Under the pieces are notes generated by a model. That model was not told the origin of the DNA. It searched no databases and saw nothing but the letters and a program-made list of their open reading frames with translations. Source: Limnochordaceae bacterium (lineage in GTDB: Bacteria > Bacillota > Limnochordia > Limnochordales > Geochordaceae). Taken from it: a stretch of DNA of 64,000 bases. The stretch spans positions 175,515 to 239,514 of the forward strand of contig JADBKR010000003.1 of NCBI GenBank assembly GCA_014896295.1, written 5' to 3'. Every line of letters begins with the position of its first letter. Position 1 is the first letter of the stretch. This document shows positions 43,618 through 51,532 of this stretch, piece by piece. Made by a program: the position numbers and the translations under genes.

Positions 43618-44253
43618 ATGACGGGCGCCCATCCGGTCGTGACGGACGGCGCGGACGAGACCCGGGTGACCGGGGAGTGGGGAGGCGGCGTCTCCCCGTT
43701 CCGGGTCAGCTGGGCCAAGCTCATGATGTGGCTCTTCTTGCTCTCCGACACCCTGACGTTCGCGGGGCTGTTGTCGGGGTACGGGTACTCGCGCCTGTCG
43801 AGCCCGTCGTGGCCGGCCTCGCACGAGGTCTTCAACCTCAACCTGGTCGGTCTCATGACCTTCATCCTCATCTGCTCGAGCGCCACCATGGCCATGGCGG
43901 TCACGGCGGCCAAGTCGGAGCGGTGGGCCGACGCCGTGCGCTTCGTCGGGCTCACCATCCTGGGCGGGCTCGTTTTCCTGGGGATGCAGGCGTACGAGTG
44001 GAGCCACTTCATCGGCGAGGGGGCACGGTTGTCGGGCAACCCCTGGGGAGCGCCGCTGTTCAGCGCGTCGTTCTTCGTCATCACCGGCTTTCACGGCCTG
44101 CACGTGACCGCCGGCGTGGTCTACCTGACCACGGTGCTGGCCCGGTCGGCGCGGCGTCGCTACACGGCCGACGGCGTGGAGGTGGCAGGCCTGTACTGGC
44201 ACTTCGTGGATCTGGTCTGGGTCTTCATCTTCACGTTGCTGTACTTGATCTGA
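43618..44253 (+). CDS. coxC: Heme-copper oxidase subunit III family protein (second copy)
   Basis: A 211-residue COX3-family protein, about the length of Bacillus CtaE, with five helices. It has the N-terminal KLMMWLFLLSDTLTFAGLL, GMQAYEWSHFI, FFVITGFHGLHVTAGVVYL and YWHFVDLVWVFIFTLLYL. This copy fits canonical subunit III better than the first. AAGGGAGGGGG precedes the ATG. The tandem pair may act as alternative or joint subunits. Confidence 0.92.
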   Translation: MTGAHPVVTDGADETRVTGEWGGGVSPFRVSWAKLMMWLFLLSDTLTFAGLLSGYGYSRLSSPSWPASHEVFNLNLVGLMTFILICSSATMAMAVTAAKSERWADAVRFVGLTILGGLVFLGMQAYEWSHFIGEGARLSGNPWGAPLFSASFFVITGFHGLHVTAGVVYLTTVLARSARRRYTADGVEVAGLYWHFVDLVWVFIFTLLYLI

Positions 44254-44284
44254 GGGGCAACCGGGGAGCGGAGGTGGTGCAGCC

Positions 44285-44635
44285 GTGGCATCGTCGACTC
44301 CAGGCGGCCTGCAGGTGAGCGACCGGACCGAGGCCGTCGCCGCCCATGCCGAGGCGGCCGCGCACCAGGGTTACGGTGTGTACGTGCGCACGTGGGTATG
44401 GCTTCTCGTCTTCACGCTGCTCGAACTCGGCGCCGCCACCGTGGCGCTGCCCCGAGCGGTGACGGTCACGCTGCTCGTGGCGCTGGCCCTCATGAAGGGG
44501 AGCCTCATCGTGGCCTACTTCATGCACTTGCGCTTCGAGCGGCTACAGTTCGTGTACGCGGTGCTGAGCCCGTTCATCTTCACCATCATCCTGTTCGGCG
44601 CGATCGCGCCGGACGCGATCTTCCGGGTGCATTGA
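44285..44635 (+). CDS. coxD: Cytochrome c oxidase subunit IV family protein
   Basis: A 116-residue protein of the prokaryotic COX4 family (PF03626) with three helices: VWLLVFTLLELGAATVAL, a central helix leading to ALMKGSLIVAYFMHL (the conserved K-x-x-x-V-x-x-Y-F-M-H-L pattern) and the last helix at FIFTIILFGA. It is an accessory subunit stabilising the oxidase. GTG 44285 is used. Confidence 0.9.
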   Translation: MASSTPGGLQVSDRTEAVAAHAEAAAHQGYGVYVRTWVWLLVFTLLELGAATVALPRAVTVTLLVALALMKGSLIVAYFMHLRFERLQFVYAVLSPFIFTIILFGAIAPDAIFRVH

Positions 44636-44636
44636 C

Positions 44637-44927
44637 GTGCCGGTCGCCGGTACGCGAGACGTCGGAGCGAGCCTCGTCGCGCTCGTCGTCGTGCCGTACT
44701 TCATTGCCGCCGTGATTTTCTTCGTGCTCTGGCGCCGGAAGCCTCAACGTGGCCGCTTCCGCCTGCCGATGGACGGAGTGGATGGGCAGCAGGTGGGTGC
44801 GCCAGGCATGCCGGGTCGTGGCGCTCACGGCGACCGCGACCCTCTCGTGGACGGCGCCTACCTGGCCGGCGGAGCGTCCGGCGGGGCGGGTCCTTCCCGC
44901 CGCAAAGGCGGCTTTCCCGGCGGCTGA
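44637..44927 (+). CDS. Possible small membrane protein after coxD
   Basis: The frame opens with a GTG one base after the coxD stop and encodes one clear hydrophobic helix (SLVALVVVPYFIAAVIFFVLW) followed by basic RRKPQRGRFRLP. The remaining half overlaps the next gene by about 145 bases and is Gly-rich. It may be a genuine short oxidase-associated protein that ends earlier through an indel, or a chance frame; the helix and spacing favour a real gene. Confidence 0.4.
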   Translation: MPVAGTRDVGASLVALVVVPYFIAAVIFFVLWRRKPQRGRFRLPMDGVDGQQVGAPGMPGRGAHGDRDPLVDGAYLAGGASGGAGPSRRKGGFPGG

Positions 44928-45945
44928 GGCGCGGCCGACGGTCTTGCGCGGCGTCTACATGCCGCCCGGACGCTTGTTGCGGGGCATCGGCGAAGGCGAG
45001 TGGCGCGCCCTTAGCCGCGCCGGGCTCAACGCCATCGTGGTCGACGTCCGGGATGACCGTGGCAAAGTCACCCTACGGCCATGGGAGACGGGTGACGATA
45101 CGGCTCGGGGCGAGCGCGAGGGGTCGGCTCCAAGGGTGGTGGTCCGCCAGGCGAGGGCCCACGGTATGGTGCCCGTAGCGCGCATCGTCGCCTTGCGGGA
45201 CGAGACGACCGGCCCCGATCGGCCGCAGCTATTCCTGCTCGGAGGCGGAGGCGAGCCGTGGGTGGGACCCGCAGGGGAACGGTGGCTCGACCCTCGCTCG
45301 AGCGCGGTGCGGACGTATCTCGCATATCTCGCCCGCATGGCCGCCGACGCCGGGTTTGCGGAGATCCACCTGGACTACGTACGTTTCCCCAGCGAAGGAG
45401 GGGGAAGAGGGCTGGCACGGCCCGGAGCTGCCGAACGGGTCGCCGCCATCCAGCAACTGGTGGCGGGCGTACGGGAGGCGCTGGAAGGCACCGGGGCCAC
45501 CCTGTCCGTCGCCATTTTCGGCCAGGCCTGCAGCGTGCCGGGAGACATGGGCATCGGGCAGCAGTGCGAAGCGATGGCCTCCGCGGCCGATGTGCTCGCT
45601 CCCATGGTTTACCCCTCCCACTTCGGGCCCGGCGTCTTCGGCATCCCCGTGCCGGAGCGGGAGCCGGCCCGGACGGTGGCTCTCGCGCTGGCCGCGACGG
45701 GGCAGAGGGTGGGCCGCGCCCGAGTGAGGCCGTGGCTGCAGGCGTTCAGCCTGAGGGTGACGTATGGCCCGGTGGAACTGGCTGCCCAAATCGAAGCGGC
45801 GGAGCAGGCGGGGACCGCCGGCTGGTTCTTGTGGAACCCATCGGGCCGGTACCCCTACCTGGCGGCCGCCACCACGCTGGTGCGAGAATCCCCGGGGATG
45901 GTGCCGAGTCGAGCGGCAGTGACGGGGGGATGGAGCCGGCCGTGA
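44782..45945 (+). CDS. Exported putative glycoside hydrolase (DUF4015-like)
   Basis: A 387-residue protein with a signal peptide (about residues 1-30). It has the TIM-barrel features of the DUF4015/GH-like family: LRGVYMPPGRLL at the start, NAIVVDVRDDRGKVTL, GMVPVARIVALRD, AEIHLDYVRFPSEG and VLAPMVYPSHFGPG, and near the end GWFLWNPSGRYPY. DYVRFP and MVYPSHF are the diagnostic blocks. It should act on an envelope polysaccharide; the substrate is unknown. It overlaps the DUF420 gene by GTGA. Confidence 0.8.
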   Translation: MGSRWVRQACRVVALTATATLSWTAPTWPAERPAGRVLPAAKAAFPAAEARPTVLRGVYMPPGRLLRGIGEGEWRALSRAGLNAIVVDVRDDRGKVTLRPWETGDDTARGEREGSAPRVVVRQARAHGMVPVARIVALRDETTGPDRPQLFLLGGGGEPWVGPAGERWLDPRSSAVRTYLAYLARMAADAGFAEIHLDYVRFPSEGGGRGLARPGAAERVAAIQQLVAGVREALEGTGATLSVAIFGQACSVPGDMGIGQQCEAMASAADVLAPMVYPSHFGPGVFGIPVPEREPARTVALALAATGQRVGRARVRPWLQAFSLRVTYGPVELAAQIEAAEQAGTAGWFLWNPSGRYPYLAAATTLVRESPGMVPSRAAVTGGWSRP

Positions 45946-46376
45946 GCGCGTCGTTCTGGATGGCCGCCTTCAACGCAACGATCAACGCCGTGAGCGCGGG
46001 AGTGATCCTGCACGGCCATGCCCGGATCCGGCGCGACGACGCCAGGGCCCACCGCAAGGCGATGGTCGCCGCGACCGCCCTGCAGGGGCTCTTCCTCGTC
46101 GTGTACGGCCTCAAGACGTGGTGGTTCGGGGTGACCCCGTTCGAGGGGGAGCCGGGGATGCGGGCCATCTACCTGGCGCTGCTCGGCGCGCACGTGGCGG
46201 GCGCCACCCTGATCGTGCCGCTGGTGGGATCGTCGCTCGTCCTGGCGTTGACCGGCCGGATACGGCAGCACCGGGCGGTATCCCGCTGGACCTTTCCCTT
46301 GTGGGTGTTCGTCTCGGTCTCCGGGCCGCTGACCTTCCTGATGCTCTACGGGCTGGGGCGACCGGCCGGGGACTGA
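45942..46376 (+). CDS. DUF420 membrane protein
   Basis: A 144-residue protein with four membrane helices of the DUF420 family, often linked with cytochrome oxidase or cytochrome assembly genes. Typical elements are FNATINAVSAGVILHGHARIR, HRKAMVAATALQGLFLVVYG, a central HVAGATLIVPLVG and WVFVSVSGPLTFLMLYGLG. GTG 45942 is favoured because it overlaps the preceding stop (GTGA) and has GGAG 7 bases upstream; ATG 45930 is the alternative. Confidence 0.85.
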   Translation: MSASFWMAAFNATINAVSAGVILHGHARIRRDDARAHRKAMVAATALQGLFLVVYGLKTWWFGVTPFEGEPGMRAIYLALLGAHVAGATLIVPLVGSSLVLALTGRIRQHRAVSRWTFPLWVFVSVSGPLTFLMLYGLGRPAGD

Positions 46377-46437
46377 GCCGCGCGACGGGTCGGGCCGCCG
46401 CTCGGTGCACGGCAGTACGCTTTCGGCTCGTCGCAGC

Positions 46438-46483
46438 TGGCAGGGGCGGCAGGACTTGAACCCGCAACCTGCGGTTTTGGAGA
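46438..46483 (-). other. 3' fragment of tRNA-Trp (CCA), probable attL
   Basis: On the minus strand the sequence runs from the anticodon loop CTCCAAA through the 3' anticodon stem ACCGC, the variable region AGGTT, the T arm GCGGG-TTCAAGT-CCTGC, the acceptor CGCCCCT, G and an encoded CCA. The anticodon would be CCA (Trp). The matching 5' acceptor (AGGGGCG), D arm and 5' anticodon stem are absent upstream, so this is not a functional tRNA. This is the remnant left when an element integrates into the 3' part of a tRNA gene. Confidence 0.82.
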
Positions 46484-46874
46484 TGCTCCAGGCGGTACGA
46501 CGCCAGGAAACTGGCGTGTCGCCAATCCATGCCAGATGCCCGCCATCGCTGCTGTGACGGGGTTTTCGCGACTCTCGCGATGCCTCCTGTTCTCCATGTG
46601 CATATAGCACGCGCGGTTCATGCCCCGGCTGCGTCATTGGCTAGCTCATTGACACCATCGCAGCGATACAGCAGAGAACGCGCGAGGCTGGCCGTGGCTC
46701 TGTGACTCCCTCGGTTGGTCTCAGGCGATTATAGCCGACGATTTCCTGCGTGCTCGGTATTGCTCTCGCATTCTCGTACGGATGTCGATTGCACACAAAG
46801 AGGACGTGGGTTAGACTTGCCTTGGTGCCGCCAAGGAGAGTCGCGGGGTACGTATGCCCATGAGGGGGTAGGCG
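46484..46874. other. Left-end non-coding region of the element
   Basis: No convincing gene is seen in these 391 bases on either strand. They contain a perfect inverted repeat ACGCCAG-GAAA-CTGGCGT at 46500-46517, 17 bases inside the tRNA fragment and possibly an integrase or excisionase arm site, and the promoter at 46789-46817. Base composition is less GC-rich than the surrounding core genes. Confidence 0.6.
46789..46817 (+). promoter_or_regulatory. Promoter for the first element gene
   Basis: TTGCAC (46789-46794) and TAGACT (46812-46817) are 17 bases apart, about 57 bases before the ATG at 46875. Confidence 0.6.
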
Positions 46875-47534
46875 ATGCGATCCGAGGGCCGGACGGCATT
46901 CCTGGAGCATCTGCAGTGGGTCAATGCCCTGCGGCCCGAGGTCGGCCCTCGGTGGACGCAGCGTGACTACCACGTGATCGAGACGGAGTCCCGCTGGATG
47001 GAGCGCGTAGCCGTGACGCTAGAGGATGTGCGGGCCGAGCTCGTGCGGCTGGGCTTCGATATACCGGCCGGCACGCTCTACTACTGGAAGTCCCGCGGCC
47101 TGCTACCGGCGCCCAGGCGCTTCCCGAAGTCGGAGGGCCGTGGCATGCTAGCCGACTGGCCTCCCCACACCGTGGCCGAGGCCGCCGCCGCTAAGGTTCT
47201 TCTTGACCGGCTCCGGGCGCGGATCGGGGAGATCAAGGCGGTGAGGGAACTGGTGCACGAGGCAGCGGAGGACCAGTGGACGCTCCTGCGGGCGGCCGAC
47301 GACCCCCTCTGGCCGATGATCCGGGAGTGGCTCATCGTGGCGGCCAAGGTGCAGGCAGGCTTCCCGCTTGACCAGCCGGCCGAGGTTCGGTTGCGTGGCC
47401 TGCGCGACGGGCGGCCCGTGTTCGACGTGAAGCCCGCAAAGCCCATTGACCTGCCGCCGAGGGGTATGAGCTACGCCGAAGCCTCCCGGGCGGGCCTTCT
47501 GCGAAAGCGGAGCGTCGATACCCTCGTCATGTAG
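46875..47534 (+). CDS. MerR-like DNA-binding protein of the element
   Basis: A 219-residue protein with a probable winged-helix segment near residues 50-75 (LVRLGFDIPAGTLYYWKSRGLLPAPRRF), as in MerR-type domains, followed by a helix-rich region (KVLLDRLRARIGEIKAVRELV) that could be the dimerisation coil. GAGGGGG lies 6 bases before the ATG. As the first gene inside the left end, it is likely a regulator of the element. Family-level match only; no cofactor-binding domain is recognised. Confidence 0.65.
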   Translation: MRSEGRTAFLEHLQWVNALRPEVGPRWTQRDYHVIETESRWMERVAVTLEDVRAELVRLGFDIPAGTLYYWKSRGLLPAPRRFPKSEGRGMLADWPPHTVAEAAAAKVLLDRLRARIGEIKAVRELVHEAAEDQWTLLRAADDPLWPMIREWLIVAAKVQAGFPLDQPAEVRLRGLRDGRPVFDVKPAKPIDLPPRGMSYAEASRAGLLRKRSVDTLVM

Positions 47535-47581
47535 GCAACAGGAAAGCATCGCGGGCCCTGGTGCCCGCGCCTACGCCAGTT

Positions 47582-47608
47582 GGCCCCGGCAAGACGCCGG
47601 GGCCTTTT
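47582..47608 (+). terminator. Rho-independent terminator
   Basis: GGCCCCGGC (47582-47590) and GCCGGGGCC (47596-47604) form a perfect 9-base stem with loop AAGAC, followed by TTTT. It closely resembles the terminator at 53527-53551. Confidence 0.85.
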
Positions 47609-47632
47609 GATTTCGGTCAGGAGGTGACGAGC

Positions 47633-47842
47633 ATGGCCGTCAATCTGGACGAGATCGCCACCATCGACGCGAAGGAGGCCGCTCGAGTCCTGGGGATCAA
47701 CCGGGTACGGCTCTACCGGCTCATCCGGGAGGGCGCCATCCCGGCCATCCGCATCGGTCGCAGCGTCCGCTTTCGCGTCAGCGCGCTCCGGGCCTGGATG
47801 GACGAGCAGGAGCAGCGGGCCAGTCGACGCCACGCCGCCTAA
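47633..47842 (+). CDS. Excisionase/AlpA-like helix-turn-helix protein
   Basis: A 69-residue protein with the winged-helix pattern of the MerR-superfamily DNA-binding excisionase group: IDAKEAARVLGINRVRLYRLIREG, then IPAIRIGRSVRFRVSALRAWMDE. GGAGGTGA lies 6 bases upstream of the ATG. It may direct excision together with the integrase at 62862, or regulate transcription. Confidence 0.78.
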   Translation: MAVNLDEIATIDAKEAARVLGINRVRLYRLIREGAIPAIRIGRSVRFRVSALRAWMDEQEQRASRRHAA

Positions 47843-47969
47843 AAAGGACGAGCTGCCGGTCGCGTCGGCCGCGGCAGGCAGCATAAGTCCAACAAAACAA
47901 GTGCCGCCAGGTTGCGTCGGCGCGGGCCTGGCGGCGGGCGACGAACGCAGACACGGAAGGCGATGCCTA

Positions 47970-48488
47970 ATGTCTACGGATAGCGTATCCACACCCAACT
48001 CCCATGTCAACCCAACCAAGGGCACCTGCCCACCCCGACCCGACGATGACCCCTGGTGGGTGCATCTCAGCTACATCCGCACCACGCCGGATCGGCGGCC
48101 TATGGACCACTACTGGCAGGAGCACTGCAAACGTCATGCATGGGATGTCATCACCGACCCCGAAGCACCGCATTATGCGAAGGTGCGGGCCGCCGAGGCC
48201 ATCCTGACGGCCTGGTACGACCGTTCCCGGCTCGTGTGGCGCCACAACCGCTGGGGACGCCACCCGTCCTTCTCGACGTTTGTGCGGGCCGTGCTGGCCG
48301 ACGATCCCGAGGTCTTCGACGAGCCGGAGATCGCCCGCAGTCTGCGCGTCATCTACGGGCCACCGCTACGCTGGCGGTTCACGGTCGCGGGCGGCAGCGT
48401 GCTCGACCCGAACGGGCGACCGGAGCGGCGCAAGGCCAGCAAGGCTTCGGGGCGCCGTGCGGCCGGGGCGGGGAGGCGGTCGGGATGA
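47970..48488 (+). CDS. Hypothetical element protein upstream of the primase
   Basis: A 172-residue protein with no recognised family. It is rich in Trp, His and Arg in the middle (residues 25-95, for example PDDDPWWVHLSYIRTTPDRRP and WYDRSRLVWRHNRWGRHPSF) and has a basic, low-complexity C-terminus (RRKASKASGRRAAGAGRRSG). GGAAGG lies about 10 bases before ATG 47970. The stop overlaps the primase ATG, so it is cotranslated with it and probably has a replication-linked role. Confidence 0.6.
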   Translation: MSTDSVSTPNSHVNPTKGTCPPRPDDDPWWVHLSYIRTTPDRRPMDHYWQEHCKRHAWDVITDPEAPHYAKVRAAEAILTAWYDRSRLVWRHNRWGRHPSFSTFVRAVLADDPEVFDEPEIARSLRVIYGPPLRWRFTVAGGSVLDPNGRPERRKASKASGRRAAGAGRRSG

Positions 48489-51079
48489 CGGCCGCCGAAA
48501 TCGCCCGCGCCCTGGGCGGCCATTCCGCCGGGCAGGGGTGGCTCTGCCGATGCCCGGTGCCCACCCACGGCCAACGCCGGGGGGACCTGCACCCGTCGTT
48601 ATCGATATCAGACGGCCCCGGCGGCAAGGTGCTCGTGAAGTGCATGGCCGGCTGTAGCCAGGAGGCCGTCATCGCCGCCCTGCGGGAGCGCAAGCTGTGG
48701 CCCGCGGCCCGCAAGGATAAGCGCCAGATCGTAGCGACGTATGACTACACGGACGCCGACGGCCGGCTGATCTTCCAGGTGGTGCGCTACGAGCCCAAGG
48801 GGTTCGCCCAACGCCGCCCGGACGGACGGGGCGGTTGGATCTGGGACCTCAAGGGCATCGAGCCCGTGCTGTACCGCCTGCCCGAAGTGCGAGCAGCCGT
48901 CCAGGCCGGGCAGAGGGTCTACGTGGTAGAGGGCGAGAAAGACGCCAATAGCCTCCGGGCCTTGGGACTCGTCGCCACCACCGCGCCAATGGGGGCCGGA
49001 AAGTGGCGGAAAGAGTACGCTGAAGCCCTGCGGGGTGCCCACGCCGTCATCCTGCCCGACAAGGACGAGCCCGGCCGCAAGCACGCCCAGCAGGTGGCCC
49101 GCTCCCTGCATGGGGTGGCCGCCAGCGTCAAGGTGCTGGAGCTGCCCGGTGACGGGAAGGACGTGTCGGACTGGCTGGCTGCCGGGGGCACCCGCGAGGA
49201 GCTGGAGCGCCTGGCGAACGAGGCCCCGGAGTGGGCGCCGCCCGCCACGCCCGAGCCGTCCACGGATGCGGCCGCCGATGATGCCCCGCCTGGCTATGCC
49301 CTCCGCCCCGATGGGGTGTACGAGGTCCGCATGACCGAGCGCGGCGAACCGCGGTTGACCCGGCTCACCCACGCCCCCCTCCGCATCGCAGCCGTGGGCG
49401 AAGACCCCCTGACCGGCGAGCGGTTCCTTCGCTTGGCCGGCGAGCACCTGGGCGAGCCCGTGGAAGAGTGGGTGCGACGGGCCGACGCCATGAACGCTGG
49501 GCGGCTGGCCGAGCTGGCCGCCGGTGGGCTACCCGTCCACACGGCCAATGCCAGCAAGGTGGTCCAGTACCTGGCCGCATACGAAGCGCACAACGGCGCG
49601 GCCCTGCCCCGGATCCTGCTCGCCCAGCAGACGGGCTGGGTGACGCCCCGGACGTTTCTGGCCGGGGAGGCCATCGGGCCGGATCCGGCCGAGCTTTGGG
49701 CACCGGGGGCGGAGGACCGCCGGGTGATCGCGGCCTACCGGCCATCCGGCACGCTGGAAGAGGCCCTGACGCTGGCCGCCGAGGTGCGCCGCCACCCCGT
49801 GGCCAGGCTCCTGGACGATATGGCATACGTCGGCCCGCTGATGGGCCCGCTGGGGATCCGAACCTTCGGCGTCCATGTCTGGGGGCCGTCCGAAGGGGGC
49901 AAGAGTGCCGCATCGTTTCACGCCGCGGCGGCCTGGGGCAACCCCGAGGAGTTGGCCCGCACCCTGTGGGTGACAGGGGTCGGCGCCGAGCGCATGGCCG
50001 CCCTCGTCAACGGGACGGTGCTGGTGCTCGACGAGCTACAGGTTGACCCCGACCCCGAGCGCCGGCGCACCCTGATCTATCTCCTGAGCGGCGGCAAGGG
50101 TAAGACCCGGGGTGCCCGCGCCGGGGGGCTGCAGGCCGTGGCGCGGTGGCGGGTTCCCGTGATCACCAACGGCGAGCAGGCGATCACGTCGGTTGCCGGG
50201 ATGGAGGGCGAGGCGGCCCGGATGATCGAGCTATACACCCGGGCGTTGCCCGACAAGGAGTTGGCCGTGCGCGTCCATCACACCATCGCCCACGCCTACG
50301 GGCGCCGTGGCCCGGCTTTCGTGCGGGGGCTGCTCGAAGCCATCGACGCCGGCCGAACGTCGTGGCACGCCCTGCGGGACCTCCACGCCGAGATCCAGCG
50401 GCAGCTTTCGGGGCAGATGCCCACCCGCTACCGCGGCCACTTGGCCGCCGTCGCGGGGCTCATCTTGGCCGATGCCCTGGCCCAGGAGATCTTGTTCCCA
50501 GAGGAGTTGCCCTGGGAGGAGGAAGGCTTCCCGGCGGCGGGCCGGGTGGCCGAGGCCACGCAGACCCTGGTCGCGGTGCTCCAGGATCCGGGCGAGATGC
50601 GGAGCTACGCCGAACGGGCGCTAGACTGGACGGTTAGCTGGGCCGAGGCGAACCGGGATCGCATTTACGACCCGGAACGCTTCACGGGCGATGAGGCCGA
50701 CGCCCGCAGCCGCGGGTGGTGGGGATGGATCGGCGCGGAGGGCGTCCCCAGCGAGCACACTCCCGGAGGCCGCGAGTACGTGCGGACGCTGTACCTGCGC
50801 CCGGCCGCCTGGGAGCCGGCGCTGCGGAAGGAGGGGTTTGACCCTGGGCGGGTGTTGAGAGACTGGCGGGAGGCCGGATGGATCGTGCCCGGTAAGGCCA
50901 AAACCTGCACGAGTGCGCCGGCGACTGTTCGGAGGAGCAGGAGCGGGTGGTTGCGCTGCTGGTGGCCGCAGCGGCGCCCAGCAGGAAGTCGAGGCCAGGG
51001 CGGCAGCCGAGGGCAGGAGGGTCCGGAGCGATCGGAACGGAGAACGCAGTCTGGTCGGGGCTGGTTCCTGACACACTAG
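48485..51079 (+). CDS. Phage/plasmid-type primase-helicase (zinc finger, Toprim, DUF927)
   Basis: An 864-residue protein. The N-terminus has a CHC2-like zinc element (CRCPVPTHG, then CMAGC). A Toprim domain follows at about residues 140-235 with VYVVEGEKDANSL and VILPDKDEPGRKHA. From about residue 290 a DUF927-type helicase domain contains LAQQTGWVTPRTFLAG, the Walker A motif WGPSEGGKSA (K473) and the Walker B motif VLVLDELQ (D516). Together this is the replication primase-helicase of the element. The last about 60 residues are low-complexity; a frame change near 50895 giving LHECAGDCSEEQERVVALL would look more natural, so the C-terminus is uncertain. Iteron-like repeats overlap and follow the 3' end. 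Confidence 0.85.
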   Translation: MTAAEIARALGGHSAGQGWLCRCPVPTHGQRRGDLHPSLSISDGPGGKVLVKCMAGCSQEAVIAALRERKLWPAARKDKRQIVATYDYTDADGRLIFQVVRYEPKGFAQRRPDGRGGWIWDLKGIEPVLYRLPEVRAAVQAGQRVYVVEGEKDANSLRALGLVATTAPMGAGKWRKEYAEALRGAHAVILPDKDEPGRKHAQQVARSLHGVAASVKVLELPGDGKDVSDWLAAGGTREELERLANEAPEWAPPATPEPSTDAAADDAPPGYALRPDGVYEVRMTERGEPRLTRLTHAPLRIAAVGEDPLTGERFLRLAGEHLGEPVEEWVRRADAMNAGRLAELAAGGLPVHTANASKVVQYLAAYEAHNGAALPRILLAQQTGWVTPRTFLAGEAIGPDPAELWAPGAEDRRVIAAYRPSGTLEEALTLAAEVRRHPVARLLDDMAYVGPLMGPLGIRTFGVHVWGPSEGGKSAASFHAAAAWGNPEELARTLWVTGVGAERMAALVNGTVLVLDELQVDPDPERRRTLIYLLSGGKGKTRGARAGGLQAVARWRVPVITNGEQAITSVAGMEGEAARMIELYTRALPDKELAVRVHHTIAHAYGRRGPAFVRGLLEAIDAGRTSWHALRDLHAEIQRQLSGQMPTRYRGHLAAVAGLILADALAQEILFPEELPWEEEGFPAAGRVAEATQTLVAVLQDPGEMRSYAERALDWTVSWAEANRDRIYDPERFTGDEADARSRGWWGWIGAEGVPSEHTPGGREYVRTLYLRPAAWEPALRKEGFDPGRVLRDWREAGWIVPGKAKTCTSAPATVRRSRSGWLRCWWPQRRPAGSRGQGGSRGQEGPERSERRTQSGRGWFLTH

Positions 51080-51349
51080 GAGCCACAATGGATCTTTATA
51101 GGGCGTTCCTGAGCTCCGATTCTCGAAACCTAAGCTTTCTACCACATCCTTCATGGAGGGGTGCAGGCTCCGGCAGGGAGCAGCGCGCGACAGGCCCTCC
51201 TATATACACGCGATTTCGGTCGGAACGGTCGGAACAGGACCGACAGAAACGGGCTCAAACGCACGTGTGACGCGGCTTTGAAGCCGTTCCGACCGGCCCA
51301 TTTTCAGGTCGGAACGGACCTGTCAGGTCGGAACGGCAGGTCGGAACGG
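51030..51349 (+). repeat. Iteron-like cluster of GGTCGGAACGG repeats
   Basis: The 11-base unit GGTCGGAACGG is found at 51218-51228, 51307-51317, 51326-51336 and 51339-51349. A near copy (GGTCGGAACAG) lies at 51227-51237, a variant (GATCGGAACGG) at 51030-51040, and one inverted copy (CCGTTCCGACC) at 51284-51294. The cluster lies at the end of and just after the primase-helicase gene, a usual place for an iteron-type origin or initiator binding site. The 51080-51373 gap holds no convincing gene. Confidence 0.75.
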
Positions 51350-51373
51350 CCCAGCGGGAGGGGATAGTGCGAC

Positions 51374-51520
51374 ATGACTATCACTCCCCCGGATGCTTGC
51401 GGTGCATGCCTGCGGCGGGGGCGCTGGGAGTACCCGCAGCCCGTGACGGTGCTGGAAGATGGCCCGAGCATGGTGGCGTACTACGCCTGCCGGTGTGGGC
51501 ACCGGTGGCGCTGTGGGTAG
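51374..51520 (+). CDS. Small zinc-ribbon-like protein
   Basis: A 48-residue ORF with Cys pairs at both ends: CGAC near the N-terminus and CRCGHRWRC near the C-terminus, resembling a minimal zinc ribbon. GGGAGGGG lies 10 bases before the ATG. Between the two cysteine clusters is RRGRWEYPQPVTVLEDGPS. It is probably an element protein that binds zinc; function unknown. Confidence 0.55.
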   Translation: MTITPPDACGACLRRGRWEYPQPVTVLEDGPSMVAYYACRCGHRWRCG

Positions 51521-51532
51521 GATGCCGGGTTC

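Noticed and set aside
46438..46530. An intact tRNA-Trp gene
   Set aside because: Only the 3' half can be folded; no 5' acceptor complementary to CGCCCCT, no D arm and no 5' anticodon stem exist upstream on the minus strand.
46346..46973. Minus-strand ORFs across the tRNA fragment and left end
   Set aside because: They lack ribosome sites, overlap the tRNA remnant or the first element gene, and have no recognisable composition.
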